A model generated the notes under the pieces. That model was not told the DNA's origin. It was given only the letters and a program-made list of their open reading frames with translations, and ran no database searches. From CP2-2F sp034432555 (lineage in GTDB: Bacteria > Chloroflexota > Anaerolineae > Aggregatilineales > UBA2796), in assembly GCA_034432555.1 (NCBI GenBank), contig DAOUBW010000001.1, forward strand, positions 38,940 to 102,939: a stretch of DNA of 64,000 nt. Direction: 5' to 3'. The position numbers were made by a program, and so were the translations under genes. The first letter of the stretch is position 1. Each line of letters starts with the position of its first letter. Below, one piece after another: positions 35,040 to 42,426 of this stretch.

Positions 35040-35067
35040 CCCGCCCTAACCACAGGGCGGGATTTTT
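35040..35067 (+). terminator. Rho-independent terminator of pckA
   Basis: CCCGCCCT (35040-35047) pairs with AGGGCGGG (35054-35061) across a six-base loop and is followed by ATTTTT. It is a textbook intrinsic terminator 26 bases after the pckA stop. Confidence 0.9.
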
Positions 35068-35170
35068 CATGCCGCCAAACATCCCTTTCACCCAAGCCTC
35101 GCTCGCATTGGCACGCCACCTTACGCTATAATTTCCTCAAAATTCGTGAGCATTTTTAGAGGATTTTCTG

Positions 35171-36361
35171 ATGGCTGTTCAAACTAATCCCGATGCGCTG
35201 AACCTGACGCTTTCGGCGGAACACGAAGATTTGCGCCGCGCCGTGCGCGACTTCGCCCGCAAAGAGATTTTGCCCGTTGCCGCGCACTTTGATGAGACGG
35301 GCGATTTTCCAATGGATGTGGTGCGGAAAATGGGCGCAATGGGCTTGATGGGCATTGAAGTGCCTGAAGAATACGGCGGCGCCGGCATGGATACCATCGC
35401 CTATGTGCTGACGATGGAAGAAGTGGCGAAGGCAGACGCTGCCACTAGCACTATCCTGAGCGTGAACAATAGCCTTGTTTGCCATGGCTTGTTAAAATTC
35501 GGCACAGAGCCGCAGAAGCAGAAGTACCTGCGCGACATCGCCAGCGGCGCAAAGATTGGCGCTTACAGCCTGACTGAACCCATGAGCGGCAGCGACGCTG
35601 GCACCATGAAAAGCCGCGCCGTACTGAGTGAAGATGGCACACACTACATCATCAATGGGCGCAAAAGTTGGGTGACTTCAGGACCCGTTGCCGATTATGT
35701 GATCCTGTTCACCATGACTGAGCCTGAGAAGAAACACAACGGCATCACCGCCTTCATTATTGAGACGGATAAGCCGGGCTTCGCAGCAGGCAAGAAAGAG
35801 CCAAAACTCGGCATTCGTGCCAGCGCCACCAGCGAGCTGATCTTTGAGGATTACCGCTGCCCTATTGAGAATGTGCTTGGCAACGTTGGACAAGGCTTCA
35901 AGATCGCTATGACCGTGCTGGATGCAGGCAGGATCGGCATCGCAGCACAAGCACTTGGCATCGCAGAGGCAGCCTATGAAGCATCGCTGGATTATGCGCG
36001 GCAGCGTGAAGCGTTCGGCGCGCCGATTGGTAGCTTCCAGATGACTCAGGCGAAGATCGCCGATATGAAAACGCGCATTGAAGCATCGCGCCTGCTAATC
36101 TACAGTGCTGCCCTTGCCAAAGAGCGCGCCAAGAGCAGCGGCGCACGCTATACCACTGAGGCGAGCATGGCAAAGCTCTTTGCTAGTGAAACGGCGATGT
36201 TCTGCGCGCATACTGCCGTCCAGATTCACGGCGGCATGGGCTACAGCCGCGAACTGCCCATCGAGCGCTACTTCCGCGACGCCAAAATCACCGAGATTTA
36301 TGAAGGCACTAGCGAGATTCAGCGCTTGGTGATTGCCCGTAACGAACTCGGTTTACGTTAG
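35171..36361 (+). CDS. Acyl-CoA dehydrogenase
   Basis: 396 residues, standard for a soluble FAD-dependent acyl-CoA dehydrogenase. The N-terminal helical domain (EEYGGAGMD), the beta domain with the AYSLTEPMSGSDAG FAD/substrate segment, and the C-terminal helical domain with IHGGMGYSRE are present. The catalytic base is the Glu near 376 in IYEGTSEIQR, the position used by short/medium-chain enzymes. It oxidises acyl-CoA to enoyl-CoA, passing electrons to ETF. A -10 box TATAAT is at 35127-35132 and AGAGGA precedes the ATG. No beta-oxidation partners are adjacent, so chain length is uncertain. Confidence 0.93.
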   Translation: MAVQTNPDALNLTLSAEHEDLRRAVRDFARKEILPVAAHFDETGDFPMDVVRKMGAMGLMGIEVPEEYGGAGMDTIAYVLTMEEVAKADAATSTILSVNNSLVCHGLLKFGTEPQKQKYLRDIASGAKIGAYSLTEPMSGSDAGTMKSRAVLSEDGTHYIINGRKSWVTSGPVADYVILFTMTEPEKKHNGITAFIIETDKPGFAAGKKEPKLGIRASATSELIFEDYRCPIENVLGNVGQGFKIAMTVLDAGRIGIAAQALGIAEAAYEASLDYARQREAFGAPIGSFQMTQAKIADMKTRIEASRLLIYSAALAKERAKSSGARYTTEASMAKLFASETAMFCAHTAVQIHGGMGYSRELPIERYFRDAKITEIYEGTSEIQRLVIARNELGLR

Positions 36362-36432
36362 CAAGTCTGGTCAGGGGGGTCGGCTGAAGCTGACCCCCTA
36401 TCATGTGCCTTAGCGAAGGTGAGGGAAAGACT

Positions 36433-36714
36433 TTGAGCGAGATTCTCGCCAAACTATATGCCACCATACAGGATCGGCAGGCAAATCCGCGTGAAGGCTC
36501 GTACACCACGCAGCTTTTCAATGCGGGCTTGGATGAGATCGCCAAAAAGGTTGGTGAAGAGGCTGTTGAAGTGGTGCTGGCTGCCGCACGGCAAGGCACA
36601 GAGCGCACTGTCAGCGAACTTGCCGACCTTGCCTACCATGCGTTGGTGCTGATGGCGCAGCTTGGCATCACGCCTGACCAGGTTGCTGCCGAATTGGAGC
36701 GCCGCCACCGATGA
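36433..36714 (+). CDS. hisE: Phosphoribosyl-ATP pyrophosphatase
   Basis: 93 residues from TTG 36433, which has GAGGG upstream and starts right before the first helix (SEILAKLYATI); ATG 36403 would add ten non-conserved residues. The MazG-like fold is recognisable from the metal-binding KKVGEEAVEVVLAA and ELADLAYHALVLM segments. It hydrolyses phosphoribosyl-ATP to phosphoribosyl-AMP in histidine synthesis. No other his gene is adjacent; instead it overlaps the purA-like gene by 4 bases (ATGA). Histidine synthesis releases AICAR, the substrate of PurH encoded two genes downstream, so the linkage may be metabolic. Confidence 0.9.
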   Translation: MSEILAKLYATIQDRQANPREGSYTTQLFNAGLDEIAKKVGEEAVEVVLAAARQGTERTVSELADLAYHALVLMAQLGITPDQVAAELERRHR

Positions 36715-38186
36715 ACGATCCATTTGCCGCACTCTATCACGCTGTCTATGAAGAAGGGCAGCTTTTCGGTGTTGATCAGCCGCTAAGGGCTGATCCGCTG
36801 CGCGATGTGCCGCACGGCGTCCGCTCGAACAGCATCGCTATTGGCGGCGGCGCCTTTGGCGATGAAGGCAAAGGGCGCATCGTGGATGAACTCTGCGGCA
36901 TATTGGCGCGCCGCACAGGGCAGTTAGTTGTCTACCGTTGGAATGGCGGCGCTAACGCCGGGCATACCGTCATTGTAGATGACCAACGCCTTGCCCTGCA
37001 CCAAATGCCGAGTGGCGCGCTGCACGCGTCTGCCGTTGGCGTTTTGGGCAAGGGCATGGTTATTCACCCTGAGGATTTGGTGGAAGAAAGCCTGCAGGTG
37101 GCGCGTGCTATAAATCGCCCTCTGGATGCTGAAACGCCTGCCGTGCGTGTGGACTTGAACGCCGTGCTTGCCCTGGACACGCACCGCGCCTTTGAGTCAG
37201 CGTTGAAGGCGTGGGAAAGCGGCGGCTCTGGCGCAACTGGACGCGGAATCTCGCCTGCTTATGCCGATGTGCTGCTGCGGCATCCCATGCGCGTGCGCGA
37301 TTTGGTGGCAGACAATTGGCGCGAACGACTGAGCAAGCACTACGAACTCTATGCGGCGCTCATTAGCGGCTTGGGCAGGCATATCGCAGAGATCAGCGTG
37401 CCATCGCTACGCGGCATACGTGAAGTCGGCGATCAAGCCGCCTTTCTGGAGCGTTTGCGCGTTGCCCGTGAAGTGTTGCATTGGTCGGTCGTGGACGCTT
37501 ACCCTTACCTTGCCGAGCGTTGGGCGCAGCCCGATCAGTTCGGCTTCATCTTTGAGGGCGCACAAGCAGTCGGGCTTGATCCGCGTTTTGGCGTCTACCC
37601 TGATGTGACGGCAAGTGACCCAACCTTTAGCGGCATCCTCGCCTCAACCGAAGGCTTGATTGCCCCTGAGCAGATCGCCGTGCGCGCTAACACGCTCAAA
37701 GCAACCTACAGCAGCAGCGTTGGCACACGGCGCTTGCCCACACATATGCCTGATCTGCTGGCGATGCGTATCCGTGAGGATGCTCATGAGTACGGCGCAA
37801 CCACACACCGCCCACGCGATATTCTCTATTTTGACTTGCCCTGCTTAGGCTATTTTGCGCGTGTCAGCCGTGCGACTCACCTTGTGCTGACGCACCTCGA
37901 CATTGCTTACCCTGATCAGCCTATCCAAATTTGCACGCACTATACCGACTCGAATGGCAATCCTGCCCCATACCGTCCCGACCAGGCGTATCTGAACGGC
38001 GTCACCGCGCAATTCCGCGATCTGCCCTCGTGGGACGGCGCAGCCCTGCGCGGCGCAAAACGCCTTGCCGATTTGCCACACAGCGCTTTACAATATATCG
38101 CATTCATCACGCAAGCGTTGGGTGCAGCGCCACTCATGGCAACCACAGGCGCACAGCGCGACGCGCTCATCAGTTGGCTACCTTAG
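36711..38186 (+). CDS. purA: Adenylosuccinate synthetase, divergent
   Basis: 491 residues, about 60 longer than typical PurA, partly through a 40-residue N-terminal extension. The GTP-binding and catalytic loop GDEGKG (50-55, with catalytic D51), the NAGHT motif with general-acid H85, and FEGAQAVGLD near the middle are preserved. The usual QWGDEGKGK is GAFGDEGKGR, and the C-terminal aspartate-binding region reads differently from standard PurA (SSSVGTRRLPT). It should condense IMP and aspartate with GTP to adenylosuccinate. Overlap with hisE and closeness to purH support a purine role. It could be a divergent or specialised paralogue; only a tree would decide. Confidence 0.82.
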   Translation: MNDPFAALYHAVYEEGQLFGVDQPLRADPLRDVPHGVRSNSIAIGGGAFGDEGKGRIVDELCGILARRTGQLVVYRWNGGANAGHTVIVDDQRLALHQMPSGALHASAVGVLGKGMVIHPEDLVEESLQVARAINRPLDAETPAVRVDLNAVLALDTHRAFESALKAWESGGSGATGRGISPAYADVLLRHPMRVRDLVADNWRERLSKHYELYAALISGLGRHIAEISVPSLRGIREVGDQAAFLERLRVAREVLHWSVVDAYPYLAERWAQPDQFGFIFEGAQAVGLDPRFGVYPDVTASDPTFSGILASTEGLIAPEQIAVRANTLKATYSSSVGTRRLPTHMPDLLAMRIREDAHEYGATTHRPRDILYFDLPCLGYFARVSRATHLVLTHLDIAYPDQPIQICTHYTDSNGNPAPYRPDQAYLNGVTAQFRDLPSWDGAALRGAKRLADLPHSALQYIAFITQALGAAPLMATTGAQRDALISWLP

Positions 38187-38221
38187 ACGAAGAAATCGAA
38201 CACGACAAAGGAAACATCACC

Positions 38222-39757
38222 ATGCCACGCGCACTACTCAGTGTCTACGACAAAAGCGGCTTAGTGGAACTTGCCCGCGGGCTAACTGCACTCGGTTGGG
38301 AATTAATTGCCAGCGGCGGCACAGCACACATCCTTGACGGCGCGGGCTTGAATGTAAAAACCGTTGGTCAGGTGACGGGCGCGCCAGAAATGCTCAATGG
38401 GCGCGTCAAGACGCTGCACCCGATCTTGCACGGCGCCATCCTTGCGCGTGACCGTGATGAGGACTATGCAGAGCTATCTGCCTACGGCATCACACCCATT
38501 GATCTGGTCGTCTGCAATCTGTATCCCTTCCGCGAGGCAATTCACCGCCCAAACATCAGCTTGGCAGAGGCGCTTGAACAAATCGATATTGGCGGTGTAG
38601 CATTGCTGCGCGCTGCGGCAAAGAACTTTCCGCGTGTGGCAGTCGTCTGTGATCCGAACGACTATCAGAGCGTGTTTGCTGCTCTCAAACTTGGCACATT
38701 GGATGAACATGCACGGCGCGCCTTAGCAGTCAAGGCATTTGCACACACGCGTGATTACGATACTGCCATTCACGGCTATCTGGCGGGTGAGGCAGAAGGC
38801 GGGCTTGTGGTTGATGAGCGACTCACACTCTCACTGGCATTGGTGGAAACGCTGCGCTATGGCGAAAATCCACACCAGCAGGGCGCTTTTTATGCGCCGC
38901 CAGGCGTTGGAATGCTCGGCGGCACGCTGCTGGGTGGCAATAAACAGCTTTCCTACAACAACCTGCTCGATCTTGATGCGGCTTGGCGCGCCCTAGACCT
39001 TTTTGAGGCGCCAAGCGTGGTGATCGTCAAGCACCTGAATCCGTGTGGCATTGCCAGTGCTGCCAGTGCTGATGTCGCGTTCAGCCTTGCTTTGGCATCC
39101 GATCCTGTCTCTGCCTTTGGCGGCGTGATCGCGCTCAATCAGGTGGCAGATGCCGCTTTTGTGGAGGCGATAGGCGATCTGTTTGTGGAAGCGATTGCCG
39201 CGCCGCACTTCACGCCTGAAGCGCTTGACCTGCTCCAGCGCCGCCGTAAAAACTGCCGCCTGCTGCGCGTTGATCCAATGCCGCAAACGCCCTTTGAGCT
39301 ACGCAGCGTGCGCGGTGGTATGTTGGTGCAGACGGTTGATCGCGGCGATCCTGCTGAGGTGATATGGCGCGTTGTCTCGCGGCGCGCACCGACCGATTCC
39401 GAATATGCGGCACTGCGCTTTGCCTGGCAAGCCTGCCAAGCTGTGAAGTCGAACGCGATTGTGTTGGCGCGGGCGCTGCCCGAAGGCTTTACGACGGTTG
39501 GTATTGGCGGTGGCTTGCCAAGCCGTGTGGATGCCGCTAAGTTGGCGGTTGAAAAAGCAGGTGTGCGTGCCAATGGCGCTGTGATGGCGAGTGATGCCTT
39601 TTTCCCGTTCAGTGATGGGCTGGAAGTTGGCACAGCCGCAGGCGTCACAGCCATTATTGCGCCAGGTGGCTCTGTGCGCGATGAGGAAGTGATCGCGGCA
39701 GCGGACGCGGCAAACGCTGCACTCATTTTCACGGGCGTGCGGCACTTCCGCCACTAA
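38222..39757 (+). CDS. purH: Bifunctional AICAR transformylase / IMP cyclohydrolase
   Basis: 511 residues from ATG 38222, with AAGGA upstream; the open frame extends further 5' but only into the preceding purA. The N-terminal MGS-like IMP cyclohydrolase domain (about 1-190, SVYDKSGLVELA, ASGGTA, GRVKTLHP) is followed by the AICAR formyltransferase domain with KHLNPCGIAS and the ASDAFFPFSDG segment. It performs the last two steps of de novo IMP synthesis in the cytoplasm. It lies 35 bases after purA, so hisE-purA-purH probably form one transcript. It ends overlapping the convergent 39754-40569 gene by 4 bases. Confidence 0.96.
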   Translation: MPRALLSVYDKSGLVELARGLTALGWELIASGGTAHILDGAGLNVKTVGQVTGAPEMLNGRVKTLHPILHGAILARDRDEDYAELSAYGITPIDLVVCNLYPFREAIHRPNISLAEALEQIDIGGVALLRAAAKNFPRVAVVCDPNDYQSVFAALKLGTLDEHARRALAVKAFAHTRDYDTAIHGYLAGEAEGGLVVDERLTLSLALVETLRYGENPHQQGAFYAPPGVGMLGGTLLGGNKQLSYNNLLDLDAAWRALDLFEAPSVVIVKHLNPCGIASAASADVAFSLALASDPVSAFGGVIALNQVADAAFVEAIGDLFVEAIAAPHFTPEALDLLQRRRKNCRLLRVDPMPQTPFELRSVRGGMLVQTVDRGDPAEVIWRVVSRRAPTDSEYAALRFAWQACQAVKSNAIVLARALPEGFTTVGIGGGLPSRVDAAKLAVEKAGVRANGAVMASDAFFPFSDGLEVGTAAGVTAIIAPGGSVRDEEVIAAADAANAALIFTGVRHFRH

Positions 39758-40569
39758 AGGTTAGCGGTCAGCGGCGCGCCCTGAAAAGTTGTTGCGGCGC
39801 GCCCTTGCACCGCCTCTACTGCGAAGGTCTGCCACGCCTTGAGCAGATCGCTGCGTACCGCTGCACCGCGCCAATCATGAAAGAATGACCAATAATGATT
39901 GCCGATGATCAGCATCTCGGTGCTTTGCAAGCGTGCGCGTGCGTTAGCAAGGCAGTTTTCGGCTGTATCACGGTGGTGGAATAGATACTCATCACAGGTG
40001 AACAGCCGTGCGCCGTTCGCCAACTGGATGCCGTGATAGGTTGGTAGGTTGGGCAGATCGGGCGATTCAGGCAAGTTGGCAGACGCTGTGCAAAGGCTGA
40101 GGCCTGACTCTAATACAACGCGGATCGCCTCTGGCGATATCACATCGTAGGGCGCGATGAAGGTGCGAATAGCAGCTTTAGGGAATGCCTCACGCAGGAT
40201 CGTCAAGCCATCGCGCACTTTGGCAGCCAGCAGGTTGCTATCGCGGCTGGCAAATTCATGGTAGACGTGCGTGTAGCCGTGCAGGCAAATCTCTACCAAG
40301 CCTTGCTGAACTTTCGCGTTGAGATAGGCGCACAACGAGCGATTTTCGGTGACGAGAAAGGTCTTTGGAATACCGCGATATTCCGGTGGAATGGCAGGAT
40401 CATAAGGCGCACCTTCGCGGTGCAAAATTTGCACATCGCAACGCTGAGAAGGAATCACCGCCAGATTGACGGGAATATTTTGTGACCAGAGCGCGCCGTA
40501 AACTGCTTCCAGCTTTTCAATAGGCGTGAAGTAGCAGGTGTCGTCGTCTCGGATGATGATTGGGCGCAT
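39754..40569 (-). CDS. Polysaccharide-deacetylase-fold protein (DUF2334-like)
   Basis: 271 residues without signal peptide. It opens with IIIRDDDTCYF, where the Asp cluster resembles the first metal/catalytic motif of NodB-type deacetylases, and carries ICLHGYTHVYHEF, matching the H-x3-H motif. The spacing RDDD...HGxTH is that of DUF2334-type proteins, which share the deacetylase barrel. A specific substrate cannot be assigned. It is followed (in transcription terms preceded) by the coiled-coil protein and coaD genes on the same strand, with a 9-base gap after the coiled-coil gene. Confidence 0.75.
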   Translation of the reverse strand: MRPIIIRDDDTCYFTPIEKLEAVYGALWSQNIPVNLAVIPSQRCDVQILHREGAPYDPAIPPEYRGIPKTFLVTENRSLCAYLNAKVQQGLVEICLHGYTHVYHEFASRDSNLLAAKVRDGLTILREAFPKAAIRTFIAPYDVISPEAIRVVLESGLSLCTASANLPESPDLPNLPTYHGIQLANGARLFTCDEYLFHHRDTAENCLANARARLQSTEMLIIGNHYWSFFHDWRGAAVRSDLLKAWQTFAVEAVQGRAATTFQGAPLTANL

Positions 40570-40578
40570 AGATGAGCT

Positions 40579-41193
40579 TTATTCAGGCTTGCTTTCCGCA
40601 CCCACTTCAACATTCACCTCAGCCGGTTTGGGTGCAGCAGGTGGCGGTGCCATCTGCGCTGCCGAACGGCTAGGTGGCGGTGCTTTGGGCGCTTCAGCGG
40701 GCGGTGCGGCGGTTGCCACTTCAGCGGCGGCACGCGCACGGGCAGCATCCCGATCCTGCACAATTTTGCTAATGCCGTTCCGCACAATACTGAGCGTTTT
40801 TACAAGGTGATTCTCAAATTCGCGCAGCACTTCCAGCACGTAATTATCGGCATCGGCGCGCATTTGCTCCGCCTCTTGGCGAGCCTGCTCGATGATGTTG
40901 GCGGCGCGGTTCTGGGCAGATTGAGTGATGGCATCGCGCTGGATGAGCGTCTCTGCCTTTTCACGGGCAAGGTCAATAATGCGGGCAGCCTCTTCGTTCG
41001 CCTGCGCTAGGATGCGATCCCGCTGATTCAGCACACGGCTTGCCTTGTCCACTTCTTCAGGGATGGAGATACGCATCTGGTCGATGATCTCAAGGGCGCG
41101 TTCTTCATCAATCATGGTCATTTTGGTCAGCCATACATGCCGACCTTCATCAATCAGTTCTTCAAGGCGATCTACAAGATGCTGAATGTCCAT
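40579..41193 (-). CDS. Coiled-coil protein, ATP-synthase-B/DivIVA-like
   Basis: 204 residues. About 15-150 is an almost continuous charged helix with heptads (for example ANEEAARIIDLAREKAETLI and ARQEAEQMRADADNYV), followed by a 50-residue Ala/Pro-rich tail ending in acidic residues. The Ala/Glu/Arg-rich repeats resemble DivIVA C-terminal helices and ATP synthase b/E-type stalks; without the DivIVA N-terminal membrane-binding motif I would not assign either function. It lies 24 bases downstream of coaD, an arrangement I recall as common in Chloroflexota. Possibly a cell-division or cytoskeletal element. Confidence 0.7.
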   Translation of the reverse strand: MDIQHLVDRLEELIDEGRHVWLTKMTMIDEERALEIIDQMRISIPEEVDKASRVLNQRDRILAQANEEAARIIDLAREKAETLIQRDAITQSAQNRAANIIEQARQEAEQMRADADNYVLEVLREFENHLVKTLSIVRNGISKIVQDRDAARARAAAEVATAAPPAEAPKAPPPSRSAAQMAPPPAAPKPAEVNVEVGAESKPE

Positions 41194-41217
41194 AATCTTC
41201 CCCTTCGTTTACAAAGC

Positions 41218-41757
41218 CTAGTCGTGCAGGCTGGTCATATAGTCCGTTTCAACGCCGTTCTGGTGGCGCTCTTTGAACTTTGCCGCCAATGCCGCTGTGA
41301 CGATGGGTGGCACCATCGTCGAAACATCACCGCCTAACGAGGCGATCTCGCGCACCGTGCTAGAGCTAATATGCAGGTGGCGCTCATCCGCGATGAAGGT
41401 GACCACCTCAATTTCTGGCGCAAGGCGGCGGTTAGCAAGCGCCATGCGAAACTCTAGCTCGAAATCGGAAAAGACGCGCAAGCCGCGAATAATCGCCATC
41501 GCGTCCACTTGCCGCACATAGTCTACTGTCAAGCCGTAGTATGGCGCAACTTTTACGGTGGGCATATGCCCAAGCACCTCGCGCAGCATCCCAACGCGCT
41601 CATCCACGCTGAACAGAACACTTTTTGCCTTCGCCGGGTTCGCATAAACTGCCACGATCACCTCGTCAAAAACGCGGGCGGCGCGTGTCACAATATCAAT
41701 ATGCCCGTAATGTGCTGGGTCGAACGAACCGGGATAAACAGCGCGGCGAATACTCAT
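41218..41757 (-). CDS. coaD: Phosphopantetheine adenylyltransferase
   Basis: 179 residues, slightly longer than typical CoaD (about 160) owing to a C-terminal extension. The nucleotidyl-transferase signature is GSFDPAHYGH (H16 and H19 of the HxGH motif), and the C-terminal ISSSTVREIASLGGDVS motif is characteristic. It transfers AMP from ATP to 4'-phosphopantetheine, the penultimate step of coenzyme A synthesis. First gene of a coaD, coiled-coil, deacetylase-like series on the minus strand. Confidence 0.96.
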   Translation of the reverse strand: MSIRRAVYPGSFDPAHYGHIDIVTRAARVFDEVIVAVYANPAKAKSVLFSVDERVGMLREVLGHMPTVKVAPYYGLTVDYVRQVDAMAIIRGLRVFSDFELEFRMALANRRLAPEIEVVTFIADERHLHISSSTVREIASLGGDVSTMVPPIVTAALAAKFKERHQNGVETDYMTSLHD

Positions 41758-42012
41758 GACAGATACTCTTTCTCAAGGCAAACCTGTTTTTCAAACTTTT
41801 CTAATGGCGCTTAACAATATCACTCCTTCGCAAAGTGGGCAAATTACAAAAAACGATCGGCTTCCTTTAAGACGCATAGGCTAAGGCTGGATAGCGTTAT
41901 AAAAGTATTCTGCTGTTTCCCAGAACTTTATCAAAAGCCGTTTTCGGGCAACCCAAGCCTTTTAAGGCTAAAATTAAGGAGTTAGAGTTGCTATCTTTGG
42001 AGTAAGCATTGT
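41758..42012. other. AT-richer intergenic stretch upstream of coaD
   Basis: This stretch has no convincing gene. It must hold the coaD promoter (minus strand), though I see no well-spaced -35/-10 pair, and the possible promoter of the small ORF at 42013. A TTTGGAG lies just before 42013. The composition is visibly more A/T-rich than the flanking genes. Confidence 0.5.
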
Positions 42013-42135
42013 ATGCTCGCCCAACCTGACGCATTCCTCGCCGCAGTCTTTTATAGCGTCACACTAACCAGTGCGTTGGTTGTTTCATTTGCCACGCTTA
42101 TGTACACTGCTTTTAACTTCCATATATTCAGGTGA
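42013..42135 (+). CDS. Possible 40-residue membrane peptide, perhaps a broken kinase N terminus
   Basis: An ATG with GGAG ten bases upstream opens a 40-codon frame encoding one strongly hydrophobic segment (about 8-36, containing SALVVSFATLMY). It ends at a TGA about 30 bases before the histidine-kinase remnant at 42164-42413. It may be the surviving N-terminal membrane segment of that broken kinase, with the middle lost, or a chance ORF. No homologous family is recognised. Confidence 0.3.
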   Translation: MLAQPDAFLAAVFYSVTLTSALVVSFATLMYTAFNFHIFR

Positions 42136-42163
42136 GCGCACGCCGCGAAGACACAATGATCCG

Positions 42164-42413
42164 TAGGATAATGGCAAGGGCTTAACCGCAGCACAGATCA
42201 CGCAGGTGTTCAAGTCTTTCACGCGGTATGATGATGGTAAGCATTGAAGGGCATGGCGTTGGGTTGTCCATCGTCAAAAGCATCCTCGAAAAACTGAATG
42301 GTGAGGTTGGTGTGGAAAACATTGTAGACAGCGGCAGCACCTTTTATTTCTGCTTGCCCGCTGTCCAAACATCTAAAACTGCCCTGCCTGAACACCCTAA
42401 ACAGGGCAGTTGA
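42164..42413 (+). pseudogene. Remnant of a sensor histidine kinase ATPase domain, frameshifted
   Basis: Two overlapping frames together spell the end of a HATPase_c domain. The first frame (42167-42243) reads DNGKGLTAAQITQVF then KSFTRYDDGKH, the G1 box and F box, and then hits TGA. The second frame (from about 42243) reads EGHGVGLSIVKSILEKLNG, the G2 box, and ends GSTFYFCLP at the natural end of such a domain plus a short tail. A TAG precedes the first part in frame. The kinase's sensor, HisKA and N box are missing. It is therefore a degraded gene with a frameshift near 42243-42247. It is not a copy of the kinase at 1-168. Confidence 0.8.
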
Positions 42414-42426
42414 AAGCGATTGCCCG

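Noticed and set aside
37931..38221. 5' extension of the purH frame
   Set aside because: Overlaps the purA coding region; the ATG at 38222 has AAGGA and matches the known PurH N terminus.
42164..42413. Treating the kinase remnant as an intact small gene from ATG 42228
   Set aside because: The G1 box lies upstream in a different frame, which shows a broken gene rather than a 61-residue protein.
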